Source of the DNA: SHZL01 sp963784425
GTDB lineage: Bacteria > Pseudomonadota > Gammaproteobacteria > Xanthomonadales > SZUA-36
Direction: 5' to 3'
Assembly (NCBI GenBank): GCA_963784425.1
Contig: CAWARM010000014.1
Coordinates: forward strand, 107,094-171,093
DNA length: 64,000 bases
Part shown: positions 1 to 10,729 of the stretch, piece by piece
Position numbering within the stretch: the stretch's first letter is position 1
Layout of the letters: each line of letters starts with the position of its first letter
Notes under the pieces: generated by a model
What the model was told of the DNA's origin: nothing
The model's input: the letters and a program-made list of their open reading frames with translations, nothing else
Database searches by the model: none
Program-made: the position numbers and the translations under genes

Positions 1-545
1 AGGGGATCGCAAACTCGATGGCGCTACTGCTGGATCAATCGCGCAAGCAGGCGCCCGACGCTTCGCTCGCCGCGCTCAACGCCGCCGCCGGGCAGCTGAT
101 CAGAATGGAAGGAACGCCGATTGTCTCCGACACCTATTCAAACCTCACTGGCTCGGGCGACCTCGCCATCATCCAGAGCCAGACAGTGAAGAAGTCGTTG
201 TCATCGTTCTTCGCACAGGCCGAAATCATCAAGCTTGTCGCAAATACACACGAAATGCAGCTTGTGAACGTATTTCAGCCCTACATTATCAAAAATCTCG
301 ATTATCCGGGCATGGTGAGAATGAGAATCAGGGAGACCGAAGGGCTCACCGCGTTTGAACCCGAGCGCATCCTCGCCGTTCTGTCGACGGCTGAGTTCCG
401 CAACGTTGTCGCAGTCAAATGGGATATCGTGACCGACCTTCGCAACAATATCCTGGCGGCCCTGGACGACGCACGCGACGTTGAGGCAGTGCTCCAGGCG
501 GAACTGTCTGGTAGAGGGACGGGGTCAGGGACGGGGTCAGAGTAA
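1..545 (+). CDS. Partial hypothetical protein, DUF6090-like, cut by window start
   Basis: The reading frame is open to the window edge, so the ATG at 18 is probably internal. About 180 residues are visible. They are mostly helical, with the segment SGDLAIIQSQTVKKSLSSFF, which resembles the helical region of DUF6090-type small membrane proteins; that match is from memory and weak. No catalytic motif is visible. The last residues (GTGSGTGSE) and the TAA stop are encoded by the left arm of a GGGGTCAG palindrome, so the natural C-terminus was probably replaced when the element arrived. The gene converges on the TolB/TPR gene, which ends in the other arm. The coding call is reasonable; the function is unknown. 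Confidence 0.55.
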   Translation, partial: GIANSMALLLDQSRKQAPDASLAALNAAAGQLIRMEGTPIVSDTYSNLTGSGDLAIIQSQTVKKSLSSFFAQAEIIKLVANTHEMQLVNVFQPYIIKNLDYPGMVRMRIRETEGLTAFEPERILAVLSTAEFRNVVAVKWDIVTDLRNNILAALDDARDVEAVLQAELSGRGTGSGTGSE

Positions 546-628
546 AGTGCCAGAGTAAGAACTCCGGGAGAGAATTGATACGGGTCAGGCGCCGGGGGAT
601 TTTTACTCTGTCACTTTACTCTGACCCC
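533..628. repeat. Palindromic repeat family A, copy 1
   Basis: Two 26-base arms (533-558 and 603-628) are inverted copies with one mismatch; each arm starts GGGGTCAGAGTAAAGTG. The 44-base centre shares the string GAATTGATA with copy 2. The element lies between two convergent genes, and each arm provides one of their stop codons. It resembles REP/REPIN or MITE-type palindromes mobilised by RAYT transposases. No transposase is present in the window. Confidence 0.85.
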
Positions 629-2840
629 ATTTCTCTTTTCCGAGCATTGCCACAATTTCCCCGCGTTCCTGGTCCATCAGGTCGCGCAGGCGGCTAACCT
701 GGGCCTGGAAGCCCGGATTGTCCTGCAGGGTCGCAAATTCCGGGTATTGACCGAGGAAAGTCCAGCGCGCGCCGCGGTCGATGGCACGGCTGAATGCCGC
801 GATCGCATCGTCTTCGCGCCCGTCCAGCGCCGCCAGCCGCGCTTCCTTCAGATGGGAGTAGTTGTCCGTAAACCCGGCTGCCTTGCGCGCCTGGACGACC
901 TTGGCCAGGGTTGCACGGTACAGGGCGGCTTCCTGTGGATGCTCGGATTGGTGCGCCACCCAGGCCATGCTCTCGATCCAGGAGTCCACGCTGAACGGGT
1001 TTTGGCCCAGGTTCGCCCAGAGTTGCTGCGCCAGCGCGAAGGCCGCATCGTCCTGCCCCGCCCACATCAGGGCGTTCAGGAGCTGCCCCATGGCCACCGG
1101 CTGGTCCGGATTCAGCGCCAGGTATTCCTGCGCCGAAGCCACCGCTTCATCCCATCGGCCCTCGAAAAAGGCGGCATTGACCGCCAGGGTGGGATCAACC
1201 GCCAGCCCCTCGGCTTCCAGCCCCAGGCGTAACAGCAAATCGGCGAGGTTGGCACGAGTGGCGGAGCGGCCGGGGTCCGCTTCCAGTGACTGGTAATAAA
1301 GGCGCGCCGCATCCTGAATGTTGCCCATTTGCTGTGCGACACCCGCCCGGGCGGACAAGCCCCAGCTCGCATTCAGTTGGGACAGGCGTTGCAAGAGGGA
1401 TTCCGTTGCCGGGCTTATCGCTTCATCGACAGTGGAGCGGTCACCAATAGTGTTGTAGAGCGCGACCATGGACAGGGGGTCCAATTCCACCATCCGCGCA
1501 CTCACATCCAGTGACCCGCGGTAGTCGCCGGTTGCAAACAGGGCCAGCCGCAGCCAGTTCAGCACCTCGCCGCTGGAGGGATTAAGGGCCAGGGACCGGC
1601 GGTAGAAATCGATCGCCTTCGTGAAATCAAACGCAGAATGTGCCAGCAGGCCGTTGACGGCCAGCACATGGGGATCTTCCGGAGCCACTTGCAATGCCCG
1701 CTCCAGCAGGGGGCGCGCGAGGGTAATGGTTTCCCCTACGGGTATGTTGCCATAGGAGCTCACATCGTCGCTCAGCAGCAGGATGGCCTGCGCTTCGCCC
1801 GCCAGGGCGAGGGCAAACTCCGGATCGATGGTGCGGGCATGCTCGAAGCGCAAGCGGGCGGACTCAAGGGCGGGCTGGGTGCGCTGGTCGAGTTCGGCGC
1901 GGCCTTTGAAGTATTCCTCCAGCGCCGCCATGCTTTCGGTGGGCGCGGAGGCGATCCGGCTTTTTTCCGCGGGTGACAGCGTCGCGCGCAGCGCTTCGGT
2001 GACGGCGCTGGCGATTTCGCTCTGGATGGCAAAGACATTGCTGGCGCTGAGCTCACGATCGAAGGTCTGCGCCCAGAGGTGGGTGTCCGTGGCGGCGTCG
2101 ATCAACTGCAGGTTGATGCGCACCTGGCTGCCGGCGCGCTGCACGCCGCCTTCCAGCACGGTGGCCACGTTCAGTTGCTGCGCGATGTCGCGAATGGGCA
2201 AGGTGGTGTTCTTGAACTGCTCCACCGAAGTGCGGGAAATCACTCGCAGGGACGCGATCTGCGCCAACTGGGTCAGGAGATCGTCATGGATGCCGGCGGC
2301 GAAATACGCGTCGTCTTCCTGCTTGCTGCGGTTCTCGAAGGGCAGCACGGCGATGGACTTGTCCTTTGGCAGGGCCTTGGTTGCAGGGGCCGCGCTGGGG
2401 TCAGAACCCTTTTCTTTTATCGCACCTTCAGAATCCCCTGGACTGACTTGAGAAAAGGGCTCTGACCCCTTTTCCGCCGCAGACTCCGTATCCGCACGGT
2501 TGAGAAATTTGTCCCAGGCAAAATAGCCGAGAGCGAGGACCAGAATGGCGATGATGGCGAAATCCAGTTTTCGGCCAGTGTGCGCCGTGATGGACTGCGT
2601 GCGGTCTACGTCTTTTTCTTTCTTGATGCCTTCGGGGGTCAGCTCGAAGGCCCAGGCAAAAAACACGGCAAAGGGAAAACCGATCAGGAGCATGGCCAGA
2701 AGGCTTTTCAGCACCCAGGCGGGCGCGCCAAACGTGTCCAGCAGCAGGGCGGCAACTTGCGCCATCAGCCAGCACAGTATGACGTAGGCAATGGCGACCC
2801 GGAATACGTTGCGGCGCTTGAGTTCTTCGAGCAGTGACAT
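603..2840 (-). CDS. Membrane-anchored TolB-like/TPR protein
   Basis: The protein starts with the family signature ELKRRNVFRVAIAYV. Two or three membrane segments follow in about the first 110 residues (helices near 12-32, 45-65 and 92-108). Next comes a TolB-N/FlgO-like domain beginning at SIAVLPFENRS, then a long alpha-helical TPR region to the C-terminus. The architecture matches the abundant CadC-like or adenylate-cyclase-associated TPR proteins of Gammaproteobacteria, thought to sense or scaffold at the inner membrane; there is no catalytic domain. ATG at 2840 fits family N-termini better than the upstream TTG at 2846. Two oddities stand out. A palindrome at 2397-2469 is translated in frame within the linker between membrane and TolB-like parts. 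The last seven residues (GQSKVTE) come from palindrome family A. A paralogue lies at 34.2-36.2 kb. Confidence 0.85.
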   Translation of the reverse strand: MSLLEELKRRNVFRVAIAYVILCWLMAQVAALLLDTFGAPAWVLKSLLAMLLIGFPFAVFFAWAFELTPEGIKKEKDVDRTQSITAHTGRKLDFAIIAILVLALGYFAWDKFLNRADTESAAEKGSEPFSQVSPGDSEGAIKEKGSDPSAAPATKALPKDKSIAVLPFENRSKQEDDAYFAAGIHDDLLTQLAQIASLRVISRTSVEQFKNTTLPIRDIAQQLNVATVLEGGVQRAGSQVRINLQLIDAATDTHLWAQTFDRELSASNVFAIQSEIASAVTEALRATLSPAEKSRIASAPTESMAALEEYFKGRAELDQRTQPALESARLRFEHARTIDPEFALALAGEAQAILLLSDDVSSYGNIPVGETITLARPLLERALQVAPEDPHVLAVNGLLAHSAFDFTKAIDFYRRSLALNPSSGEVLNWLRLALFATGDYRGSLDVSARMVELDPLSMVALYNTIGDRSTVDEAISPATESLLQRLSQLNASWGLSARAGVAQQMGNIQDAARLYYQSLEADPGRSATRANLADLLLRLGLEAEGLAVDPTLAVNAAFFEGRWDEAVASAQEYLALNPDQPVAMGQLLNALMWAGQDDAAFALAQQLWANLGQNPFSVDSWIESMAWVAHQSEHPQEAALYRATLAKVVQARKAAGFTDNYSHLKEARLAALDGREDDAIAAFSRAIDRGARWTFLGQYPEFATLQDNPGFQAQVSRLRDLMDQERGEIVAMLGKEKWGQSKVTE
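2397..2469. repeat. Family-A-type palindrome inserted in frame in the TPR gene
   Basis: Arms at 2397-2415 and 2451-2469 are 19-base inverted repeats with a single mismatch, both starting GGGGTCAGA. The insert encodes about 25 linker residues (roughly 124-148) without breaking the host frame. The outer GGGGTCAGA matches family A; the inner arm sequence differs. Confidence 0.8.
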
Positions 2841-2951
2841 CAGCAAACCGGAGTCGATTGAAGGTGGCGCCTAGCCTACGCGCTTCGCTGCCTTTTGACC
2901 ACCAGTGCAGCCGGGCGCAGCCGTCAAGCCGTTGGGGTCAGCAAAAAAAAT

Positions 2952-3044
2952 GGGGTCAGAGTAAAGTGCCAGAGTAAAAACCGCGAGAGGGAATTGATAT
3001 GCGTGAGTCATGGAATTTTTACTCTGGCACTTTACTCTGACCCC
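2952..3044. repeat. Palindromic repeat family A, copy 2
   Basis: Perfect 29-base inverted arms (2952-2980 and 3016-3044), each GGGGTCAGAGTAAAGTGCCA plus AGAGTAAAAA-type ends, enclose a 35-base centre containing GAATTGATA. An extra GGGGTCAG lies outside the left arm near 2934 and a degenerate CTGAGCCCC outside the right arm, suggesting nested or repeated insertion. It separates the TPR gene from the glycosyltransferase pair. Short open frames across it are not genes. Confidence 0.88.
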
Positions 3045-3079
3045 GCCACTCTGAGCCCCACAGCAGAGACAGGCTTGCC

Positions 3080-4180
3080 ATGAACATATACATATGCTCA
3101 ACCGTCCGGCATCTGCTGTTTGCGCTGTGCCGCGGTAGTGCGGGCCCGCACGAGCAGCACCATATCCTGTTCTTCGCGGACTACCAGGGTGCGTCGCTGG
3201 CTGACTGGAACCTGGCGGATATTCCGAGGAATATTCATGTATACGAGATGGCGCGTGCCGATTTCCGGCGCCGGCTGGAAAGTTCATTTGCCGGTCGCCT
3301 GAGTTATCAATGGTCGCGGGCCATGTTGTCCGCTCCGGCATGGTTGCGGCAACCGGTGATAGCCACGCTCGCCCAATCTGCGCCGGACCTGGCTCGCGAT
3401 TTGCGGGCTGCGCCCCCGTTCACGCTGTGGCTTTTCAATGAACGCAACCGCATGGCTCGCGTGTTCCGCCTGCTTACTCTGAAGTTCAATATTATTGACG
3501 ACGGTGAAAGCAATTACCTGCAGCACCGCCTGCCATGGTGGAAGGCTCCGCCACGGTTGCTGCGTGGACTGCCGGCGCGTTATCGCTGTTTTGGTGACGA
3601 TCCACGCTGCAGGGAAATCTGGGTCATTTACCCGGAACATCTGGCGCCGCTGGTGCGTGGCAAAGGACAGGCAATCAATTTTCTGACCAGCCCAAGCGCG
3701 GTCGATACCATCAGGAAAATCATGGGCGGTCATGCGCTACCGCGGATGACGCAGCGGTCTGTCATTCTTGCCACGCAACCCCTGGACGTCATGGCGGGAA
3801 TTCCGCTTGCGGACAAACAAAGGATTTACGAGACAATAGTCACCAGCCTGGAGAGCCAGGGCCGGGACGTGGTTCTGAAAGTGCATCCCGCCGAGAATGC
3901 GGCGGACTATGCGTTTCTGCACGGCCGGGCAGTATCGGCGCCGGCGAAGGTCCCCGTTGAGGCGCTGATATTATCTGCGAGCGAACCGCCGGTCCTGCTC
4001 TCGATCGGATCCTCCGCCGGCCTTGGCTTTGAGCGTTTCTGCACGCGCATCAGGCTGATCGAAAACAAAGACTTTGCCACCGTTCGGCGCTGGGCCAGGC
4101 AACCGGAGGAGTTGCGGGCCTTGCTGGACAAGAGCCTGCCACAGACACGGGAAGGATGCGCGCGTCATGGCGACGAATAA
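3080..4180 (+). CDS. Polysialyltransferase-like glycosyltransferase
   Basis: The 366-residue protein resembles the bacterial polysialyltransferase / GT52-like group: a short N-terminal beta strand (NIYICSTVRHLLFAL), a central acceptor region with IIDDGESNY, and a C-terminal nucleotide-sugar half containing VVLKVHPAEN and LLSIGSSAGLGFERF. Such enzymes transfer sialic acid or related sugars from CMP-sugars to surface glycans. No CMP-sialate synthesis genes are visible nearby, so the sugar is unknown. It overlaps the next glycosyltransferase by 14 bases, indicating one operon. There is no signal peptide, so a cytoplasmic or membrane-peripheral site is expected. Family placement is by pattern only. 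Confidence 0.7.
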   Translation: MNIYICSTVRHLLFALCRGSAGPHEQHHILFFADYQGASLADWNLADIPRNIHVYEMARADFRRRLESSFAGRLSYQWSRAMLSAPAWLRQPVIATLAQSAPDLARDLRAAPPFTLWLFNERNRMARVFRLLTLKFNIIDDGESNYLQHRLPWWKAPPRLLRGLPARYRCFGDDPRCREIWVIYPEHLAPLVRGKGQAINFLTSPSAVDTIRKIMGGHALPRMTQRSVILATQPLDVMAGIPLADKQRIYETIVTSLESQGRDVVLKVHPAENAADYAFLHGRAVSAPAKVPVEALILSASEPPVLLSIGSSAGLGFERFCTRIRLIENKDFATVRRWARQPEELRALLDKSLPQTREGCARHGDE

Positions 4181-5276
4181 TAAAAAAGTAGTTTTTGTGC
4201 TGCCCGGCATCGCAGGCGGCGGTGCGGAAAAAGTGGTATTGAATTTGTATAAAGCCCTGGAGCTCTACCACGGCTATGAATGCCACATTATTTCCCTCAG
4301 CCGCAACGTGGCCCACGCCGTAAATGCGGAGCTGCGTGTGCACTACCTCGATGAAGCGACGCGCGTTGGCAAGCACGGGTTCAAACGATTCACCTATCGA
4401 AAGCTTCTGGCAAGAATGGTCGATGAGTATATCGACAGGGTCGTCGGCAAGAACTGCATCGTGTTATCCAACATGATGTTCTGTGACAAGATCATGTCGC
4501 TCAGCCGCCAGCGTGTTTTCCATATCATTCACAGCTCATATGGGCAGGCGCTATTGGCGGGCAAGCCCTGCTACCGGCAGTTCTTCATCAAGAAAAACAT
4601 CAATCACGTCTATCGCAACCACCCCATGATCTTTGTCTCGCAAGGGGCGCTGGACGGTTTTTGCGCGCACTTCCGGTCCGGCGTGGACAAAACCGTAATC
4701 TGCAATCCGGTCAATGCAACGGAGGTGCGCGCTTTAGCGGAATGCGAACCGGCAGGACTGGAAGGCAGTTATATCGTGCACGTGGGCCGATTCAATCGGC
4801 AGAAGCGGCATGACCGGCTGCTCCAGGCATTTGCCAAGGTGCGGTCCAACGTCAAGCTGGTGCTGCTGGGGGACGGCCGGCTGGAAACGGACATCAGGGC
4901 GCTGGTTGTCCAGCTCGGACTCACCGGGCGCTTGGTATTCATGGGCTTCAGGCAGAACCCCTATCCCTTGATCAAGAGTGCAAAAGCACTGGTTTTAAGC
5001 TCGGATGTCGAAGGCCTGCCGACGGTGATACTCGAGGCGATCTGCCTGGGGACGGCGGTCGTTGCCACAGACTGTCCCGGTGGAATCCGCGAAATCATCG
5101 CCCGGGATTCGCCCTCGCTGGTGCCACTGGATGATATCGATGCCCTCGCTGCCGCCATTGACGACGCGGTGGACCACCCTGAGAAGTACACATCTTTGCT
5201 GGACGAAAAATTCAGCAGCCGGTTTGCTGCTGATCAATATGACAGGCTATTTCTAAGTGGGGACGGGGCAAGTTAA
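4167..5276 (+). CDS. GT4-family glycosyltransferase
   Basis: ATG at 4167 is chosen because AAGGA lies nine bases upstream and the protein then begins with the GT4 signature VVFVLPGIAGGGAEKVVLNL; the ORF open from 4074 only shadows the upstream gene. The GT-B C-terminal half contains YIVHVGRFNRQKRHDRLLQA, LVLLGDGRLE and SDVEGLPTVILEA with the E-x7-E region typical of GT4 retaining transferases. It overlaps the polysialyltransferase-like gene, so both probably act on one surface polysaccharide. The final GDGAS and stop codon come from palindrome family B. Just beyond the palindrome, a second version of the tail (DQYGRLFLT after DQYDRLFLS) is readable, suggesting the original end was displaced. 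Confidence 0.88.
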   Translation: MATNNKKVVFVLPGIAGGGAEKVVLNLYKALELYHGYECHIISLSRNVAHAVNAELRVHYLDEATRVGKHGFKRFTYRKLLARMVDEYIDRVVGKNCIVLSNMMFCDKIMSLSRQRVFHIIHSSYGQALLAGKPCYRQFFIKKNINHVYRNHPMIFVSQGALDGFCAHFRSGVDKTVICNPVNATEVRALAECEPAGLEGSYIVHVGRFNRQKRHDRLLQAFAKVRSNVKLVLLGDGRLETDIRALVVQLGLTGRLVFMGFRQNPYPLIKSAKALVLSSDVEGLPTVILEAICLGTAVVATDCPGGIREIIARDSPSLVPLDDIDALAAAIDDAVDHPEKYTSLLDEKFSSRFAADQYDRLFLSGDGAS

Positions 5277-5297
5277 AATTTAATTTGCCCCGTCCCC
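5259..5297. repeat. Palindromic repeat family B, copy 1, also a hairpin terminator
   Basis: The left arm GGGGACGGGGCAAGTTAA and the right arm TTAATTTGCCCCGTCCCC form an almost perfect hairpin, followed by CTTTTT. It lies between convergent glycosyltransferase and katG genes and could terminate transcription on both strands. The left arm encodes GDGAS-stop for the glycosyltransferase. Confidence 0.85.
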
Positions 5298-5327
5298 TTT
5301 TTCCAGATCAATATGGCCGACTGTTCC

Positions 5328-7550
<2,223 letters not shown>

Positions 7551-7564
7551 TGGGATTTTCCTCC

Positions 7565-7826
7565 GGTATAGCAGGCATGGCGCTGCAAGACGCACAGTAA
7601 GCTTCTAAACCATATAAGTGAAATTGAATATAGCTATCAGTTCAATAGAGAATCCTGATGCCAGACCTGCCACGGCCTTTTTGCCGACGGTGTTGATCGC
7701 CTCGGTGGACAGGCCAGGAGCATTCTCGTCACCTACCTGCAACAAACCGGTCGTTTCGTCGTGGTAGACCGCGACAACATGGAAGAGACTGCCCGGCAAG
7801 CGGCGATCAAGACTCCGCCTGATGCC
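7565..7826. other. Intergenic stretch without a convincing gene
   Basis: About 260 bases separate katG from the sulfotransferase. The minus strand remains open in the sulfotransferase frame after its stop codon, giving a 64-residue TTG-started frame (7605-7799, FHVVAVYHDETTGLLQVGDE). I recognise no family and see no ribosome-binding site. It could be a decayed remnant. Confidence 0.4.
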
Positions 7827-8798
7827 TCACAGCCTGAAACCGCGCCAGGCCAGACGAATGCGCAGGTCCGACAGAAACCACTTGTGGTGGTCTCTTTTGT
7901 TGAGGCGATCCGCATAAAGCCAGAATAAGTTGTGCCCCCTCCAGCCAAACCTTTCCAGCCAGGTGACGTTACGAGTCTGGCCATTGACTTCGTAGCCGAG
8001 TTCCTGCAGCAGGTCCCCAGCAACCGACTCGAAGAGAAGTTGATCTGCAGAAGACATCCCGGCTTTCCATTTGTCGCTGTTTGTTTGGATGATGGCTCTC
8101 TCACGAAGCCCCAGATCCCTTCCTCCAAATAAAGAGGCTCTTCGTCGTCCAGGTTGAAGATTTCGCTGAAGGACAGCGGGATCGTAAAGCTCGTCAAGAA
8201 AGAGACAGACCTTCTGCATGGTTTCCTCCGGGCGTTCCAGCAGGGTTTCATATTTCACTTCGAGATAGCGATGCCTGGGCAATGCCAGTCCAGATTGCCG
8301 CCCGGCGGTGACACGTGCTTTCCAGTCCTGTGCAGCCGTAAACACATTCTGAGGTCCGAATCTGGCTCGAATCCAGGAACGTGCAACATCCCTGCCATCG
8401 CGATAAATGTGGATGAATCTGGCGTCCGGAAACGCTTTCGCCAGCACCGGGATGCGGGTCACGTAATGCGGCGTTTTGTCCCCCCATCGCGGTTTACCTT
8501 CCTTGCGTGCCCACGCCTGGTAAATCCTGGAGATTATTTCGTCGTAGGTCCGACAATCGGCGAAAGTCTGTTCTGTCATTGGTAAAGCCCATGCCTGAAC
8601 GTATTGAAGGCGCAGAATCGCCCTGGCGATCACCACCGCTTCTCGGACCGACTTCGGGTTGCCGTAGCAATGGTAAAAAGCCGGTATGAAATGAGATTCA
8701 TTGGGAATGGTGAGACGAGGATGTGACCGCAACAGGTCTCGAAGCAGCGTCGTTCCACTGCGTGCGCAGCCGACGATGAAAAAAGGAGGCGAATTCAT
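7827..8798 (-). CDS. Sulfotransferase (Sulfotransfer_3 type)
   Basis: The enzyme should transfer sulfate from PAPS to a hydroxyl or amine of a glycan or lipid. The PAPS 5'-phosphosulfate loop is VGCARSGTTLLRDLL at residues 8-22 and the 3'-phosphate motif is RFIHIYRDGRDVARSW near 125-140. It has 323 residues with no signal peptide, normal for a cytoplasmic enzyme acting on a precursor. ATG at 8798 is preceded by AGGAAG. It lies 45 bases downstream of the thioredoxin-fold gene on the same strand, so they may be cotranscribed. A second sulfotransferase of a different subfamily lies at 9.7 kb; the acceptor is not deducible. Confidence 0.88.
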   Translation of the reverse strand: MNSPPFFIVGCARSGTTLLRDLLRSHPRLTIPNESHFIPAFYHCYGNPKSVREAVVIARAILRLQYVQAWALPMTEQTFADCRTYDEIISRIYQAWARKEGKPRWGDKTPHYVTRIPVLAKAFPDARFIHIYRDGRDVARSWIRARFGPQNVFTAAQDWKARVTAGRQSGLALPRHRYLEVKYETLLERPEETMQKVCLFLDELYDPAVLQRNLQPGRRRASLFGGRDLGLRERAIIQTNSDKWKAGMSSADQLLFESVAGDLLQELGYEVNGQTRNVTWLERFGWRGHNLFWLYADRLNKRDHHKWFLSDLRIRLAWRGFRL

Positions 8799-8843
8799 GA
8801 CTTCCTATGCGATTAAGTCGGCGTAGAAAGCCGGCCTGCTGCT

Positions 8844-9512
8844 TTATTGCTTCCACCGGGCGATCTTGACGGACCATGCCCTCCGTATCAAGACCCACGG
8901 CGTGAAGAGCCTGTCCCACCGGCGCAACAATTTTCGCGCACGCCCATGCCAGACGTTCGAGGTGCGCCACTTGATGGAACATCCCATGGAGGCAGTCTGG
9001 TGCTCCGGGCCTTTGCCAGTCTCGGCAACCTGCTTCATGGCCAGGTACAGTTCCCGTTTGACTTCACCGGCATCCCTCCTGGCGCCACTTGCGTCCAGGC
9101 GTCCGCGGTATTGCAGTTCCAGGTCCCGGTTGTAACCAAAGAAATCCGGTGTGCAGACCGCACCATAGGCCCGGGCCACTTCCTGGGTCCCGTCGTAGAG
9201 ATAGGGAAAGGGATAGGCCATTGCCTCTGCCACCTCGCGCATGTTTTCCCAGGAATCTTCAGAATAATACTGCTCATCGTTTGACATGATTGCCACACAG
9301 TGGACCCCGAGGGCCCGCAGGTCGTTAGCGACCCGGACCAGCTTGTGATTTATGGCTTTGACGTAAGGGCAGTGATTGCAGATGAACATCACCAACAAAC
9401 CGTTAGGACCGGCACAGTCCTGCATCGACCAGGTTCGACCATCGGTTCCGGGCAGCCGGAAATCTACCGCCTTTTCACCAAATTTACATAGTGGAGCGAA
9501 TGTCAGAGGCAT
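8844..9512 (-). CDS. Thioredoxin-fold peroxiredoxin/thiol-disulfide protein with C-terminal extension
   Basis: The AhpC/TSA-thioredoxin core reads FGEKAVDFRLPGTDGRTW, LLVMFICNHCPYVKAI (CNHC redox motif) and AYGAVCTPDFFGYNRDLELQ, matching the conserved family of about 190 residues that ends at SMGCSIKW. Here about 40 extra basic residues follow (HGRARKLLRRWDRLFTPW), which is unusual; a frame error or recombined tail is possible. The start was set at the ATG giving MPLTFAPLCKFGEKA, as in relatives; upstream ATGs would add a hydrophobic stretch that could act as a membrane anchor. It probably reduces or oxidises protein thiols. It is divergent from the second sulfotransferase. Confidence 0.8.
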   Translation of the reverse strand: MPLTFAPLCKFGEKAVDFRLPGTDGRTWSMQDCAGPNGLLVMFICNHCPYVKAINHKLVRVANDLRALGVHCVAIMSNDEQYYSEDSWENMREVAEAMAYPFPYLYDGTQEVARAYGAVCTPDFFGYNRDLELQYRGRLDASGARRDAGEVKRELYLAMKQVAETGKGPEHQTASMGCSIKWRTSNVWHGRARKLLRRWDRLFTPWVLIRRAWSVKIARWKQ

Positions 9513-9676
9513 GAGATGCGCAAGCGGCAACGATAGCAGGAAGTTGAAGTATAACATCGGTACTTGGCAATGAATCAGCGTGTTTTGAGCACAATTTTTA
9601 GCGGTTGCCAAGGACTTCAGGCTCGCCGCTGCTGAAAATTTGCGGATTCCGGAGAAAAGGGCGTTAATGACAGGCT

Positions 9677-10579
9677 ATGCACTTTCCGAATTTCATGATT
9701 CTTGGCACCGTTAAAGGTGGCACAACCTCGCTCTATTTCTATCTGAGTCAGCATCCTGACGTCCTGTTCTCCACTCCGAAAGAACCCGTGTTCTTTGAGT
9801 ATGAATACGGACGCGGCCTTGAGTATTACCAACAGACCTATTTTTCTGCTCTTAGACATGAGCAGGCGGTCGGAGAAGCACGGGTCAGCCACCTGTTTCT
9901 TCCGTTTGTTCCTGATCGAATCCTGGCGACCCTGCCAGAGGTCCGGTTTATCGTCATTCTTCGTGATCCAGTGAAGAGAGCATTCTCCCATTGGTGGATG
10001 AGGCGGTGCCAGGGTGCGGAATCCCTGTCGTTTAAGGACGCGGTCGCCGCTAACCTGGAGCGTCTGGCCGCCGGGCAACGGTTCGAGGGTGAAGAAGGGG
10101 CCCAACAGTGGGTGGCGGACTTCGATCCAAAAGCGTTGCTAAGCAAGGCCCGTATTTACGTGGATGCCGGCTATTACGCGGAACAGCTGCAAAATTATTA
10201 TTCCCGATTTCCTCGTGAGCGAGTGAAGGTCGTGTTTTTCGAAGATCTGCAGCGTGACCCCGAAACACTGGTGCGCGAACTGTGGTCGTTTCTCGGTGTG
10301 GATCCCAACGTTCCTCTCAGGGGTTTGCTGCCCTATAACCAGGCCGTCCCCACTCAGCTACGGTGGCTCTTTCGAGTTACCTACCGGCTCGGTCTCCAAC
10401 GACTTATTCCCCCGGGCATTGGTTCGCATCTTCGGCATTGGGCTTCGGGGCTGGGAAGCCCTCCCAGGATTGAAGCGGGAATTGAGCGCTGGCTGTACCA
10501 ACACTACGCGCCTCACAACCGTGCGCTGGAAGAGTTGCTCTCGTGCGATCTTTCGCACTGGACGCCGCGTGAAGTCTGA
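9677..10579 (+). CDS. Sulfotransferase (heparan-type, Sulfotransfer_1)
   Basis: The N-terminal MILGTVKGGTTSLYFYLSQH carries the KGGTTS PAPS 5'-phosphosulfate loop of the heparan N-/3-O-sulfotransferase-like group. The 3'-phosphate motif is RFIVILRDPVKRAFSHWW near residues 94-111. With 300 residues it is full length and lacks a signal peptide. It belongs to a different subfamily from the 7.8 kb gene, so two different positions or acceptors may be sulfated. It heads the plus-strand run that continues with the monooxygenase and glycosyltransferases. Confidence 0.88.
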   Translation: MHFPNFMILGTVKGGTTSLYFYLSQHPDVLFSTPKEPVFFEYEYGRGLEYYQQTYFSALRHEQAVGEARVSHLFLPFVPDRILATLPEVRFIVILRDPVKRAFSHWWMRRCQGAESLSFKDAVAANLERLAAGQRFEGEEGAQQWVADFDPKALLSKARIYVDAGYYAEQLQNYYSRFPRERVKVVFFEDLQRDPETLVRELWSFLGVDPNVPLRGLLPYNQAVPTQLRWLFRVTYRLGLQRLIPPGIGSHLRHWASGLGSPPRIEAGIERWLYQHYAPHNRALEELLSCDLSHWTPREV

Positions 10580-10729
10580 CAGCTAGCGACGCTTCCCCGA
10601 CGGCGGAAGCCGGGAGTTGTCTGCTGTAAAGGGGAAAGTCTACAATGCCCTGAAGCGTCTACGGCTCATTCCGTTCTTGACCCGATACCCGACAGGAACT
10701 TAACGTCACTCAGCTATTTGGAGTATTCA

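Noticed and set aside
2871..3341. Open frames across palindrome family A copy 2
   Set aside because: They are translations of the repeat and its arms; similar short hypothetical proteins are annotation artefacts.
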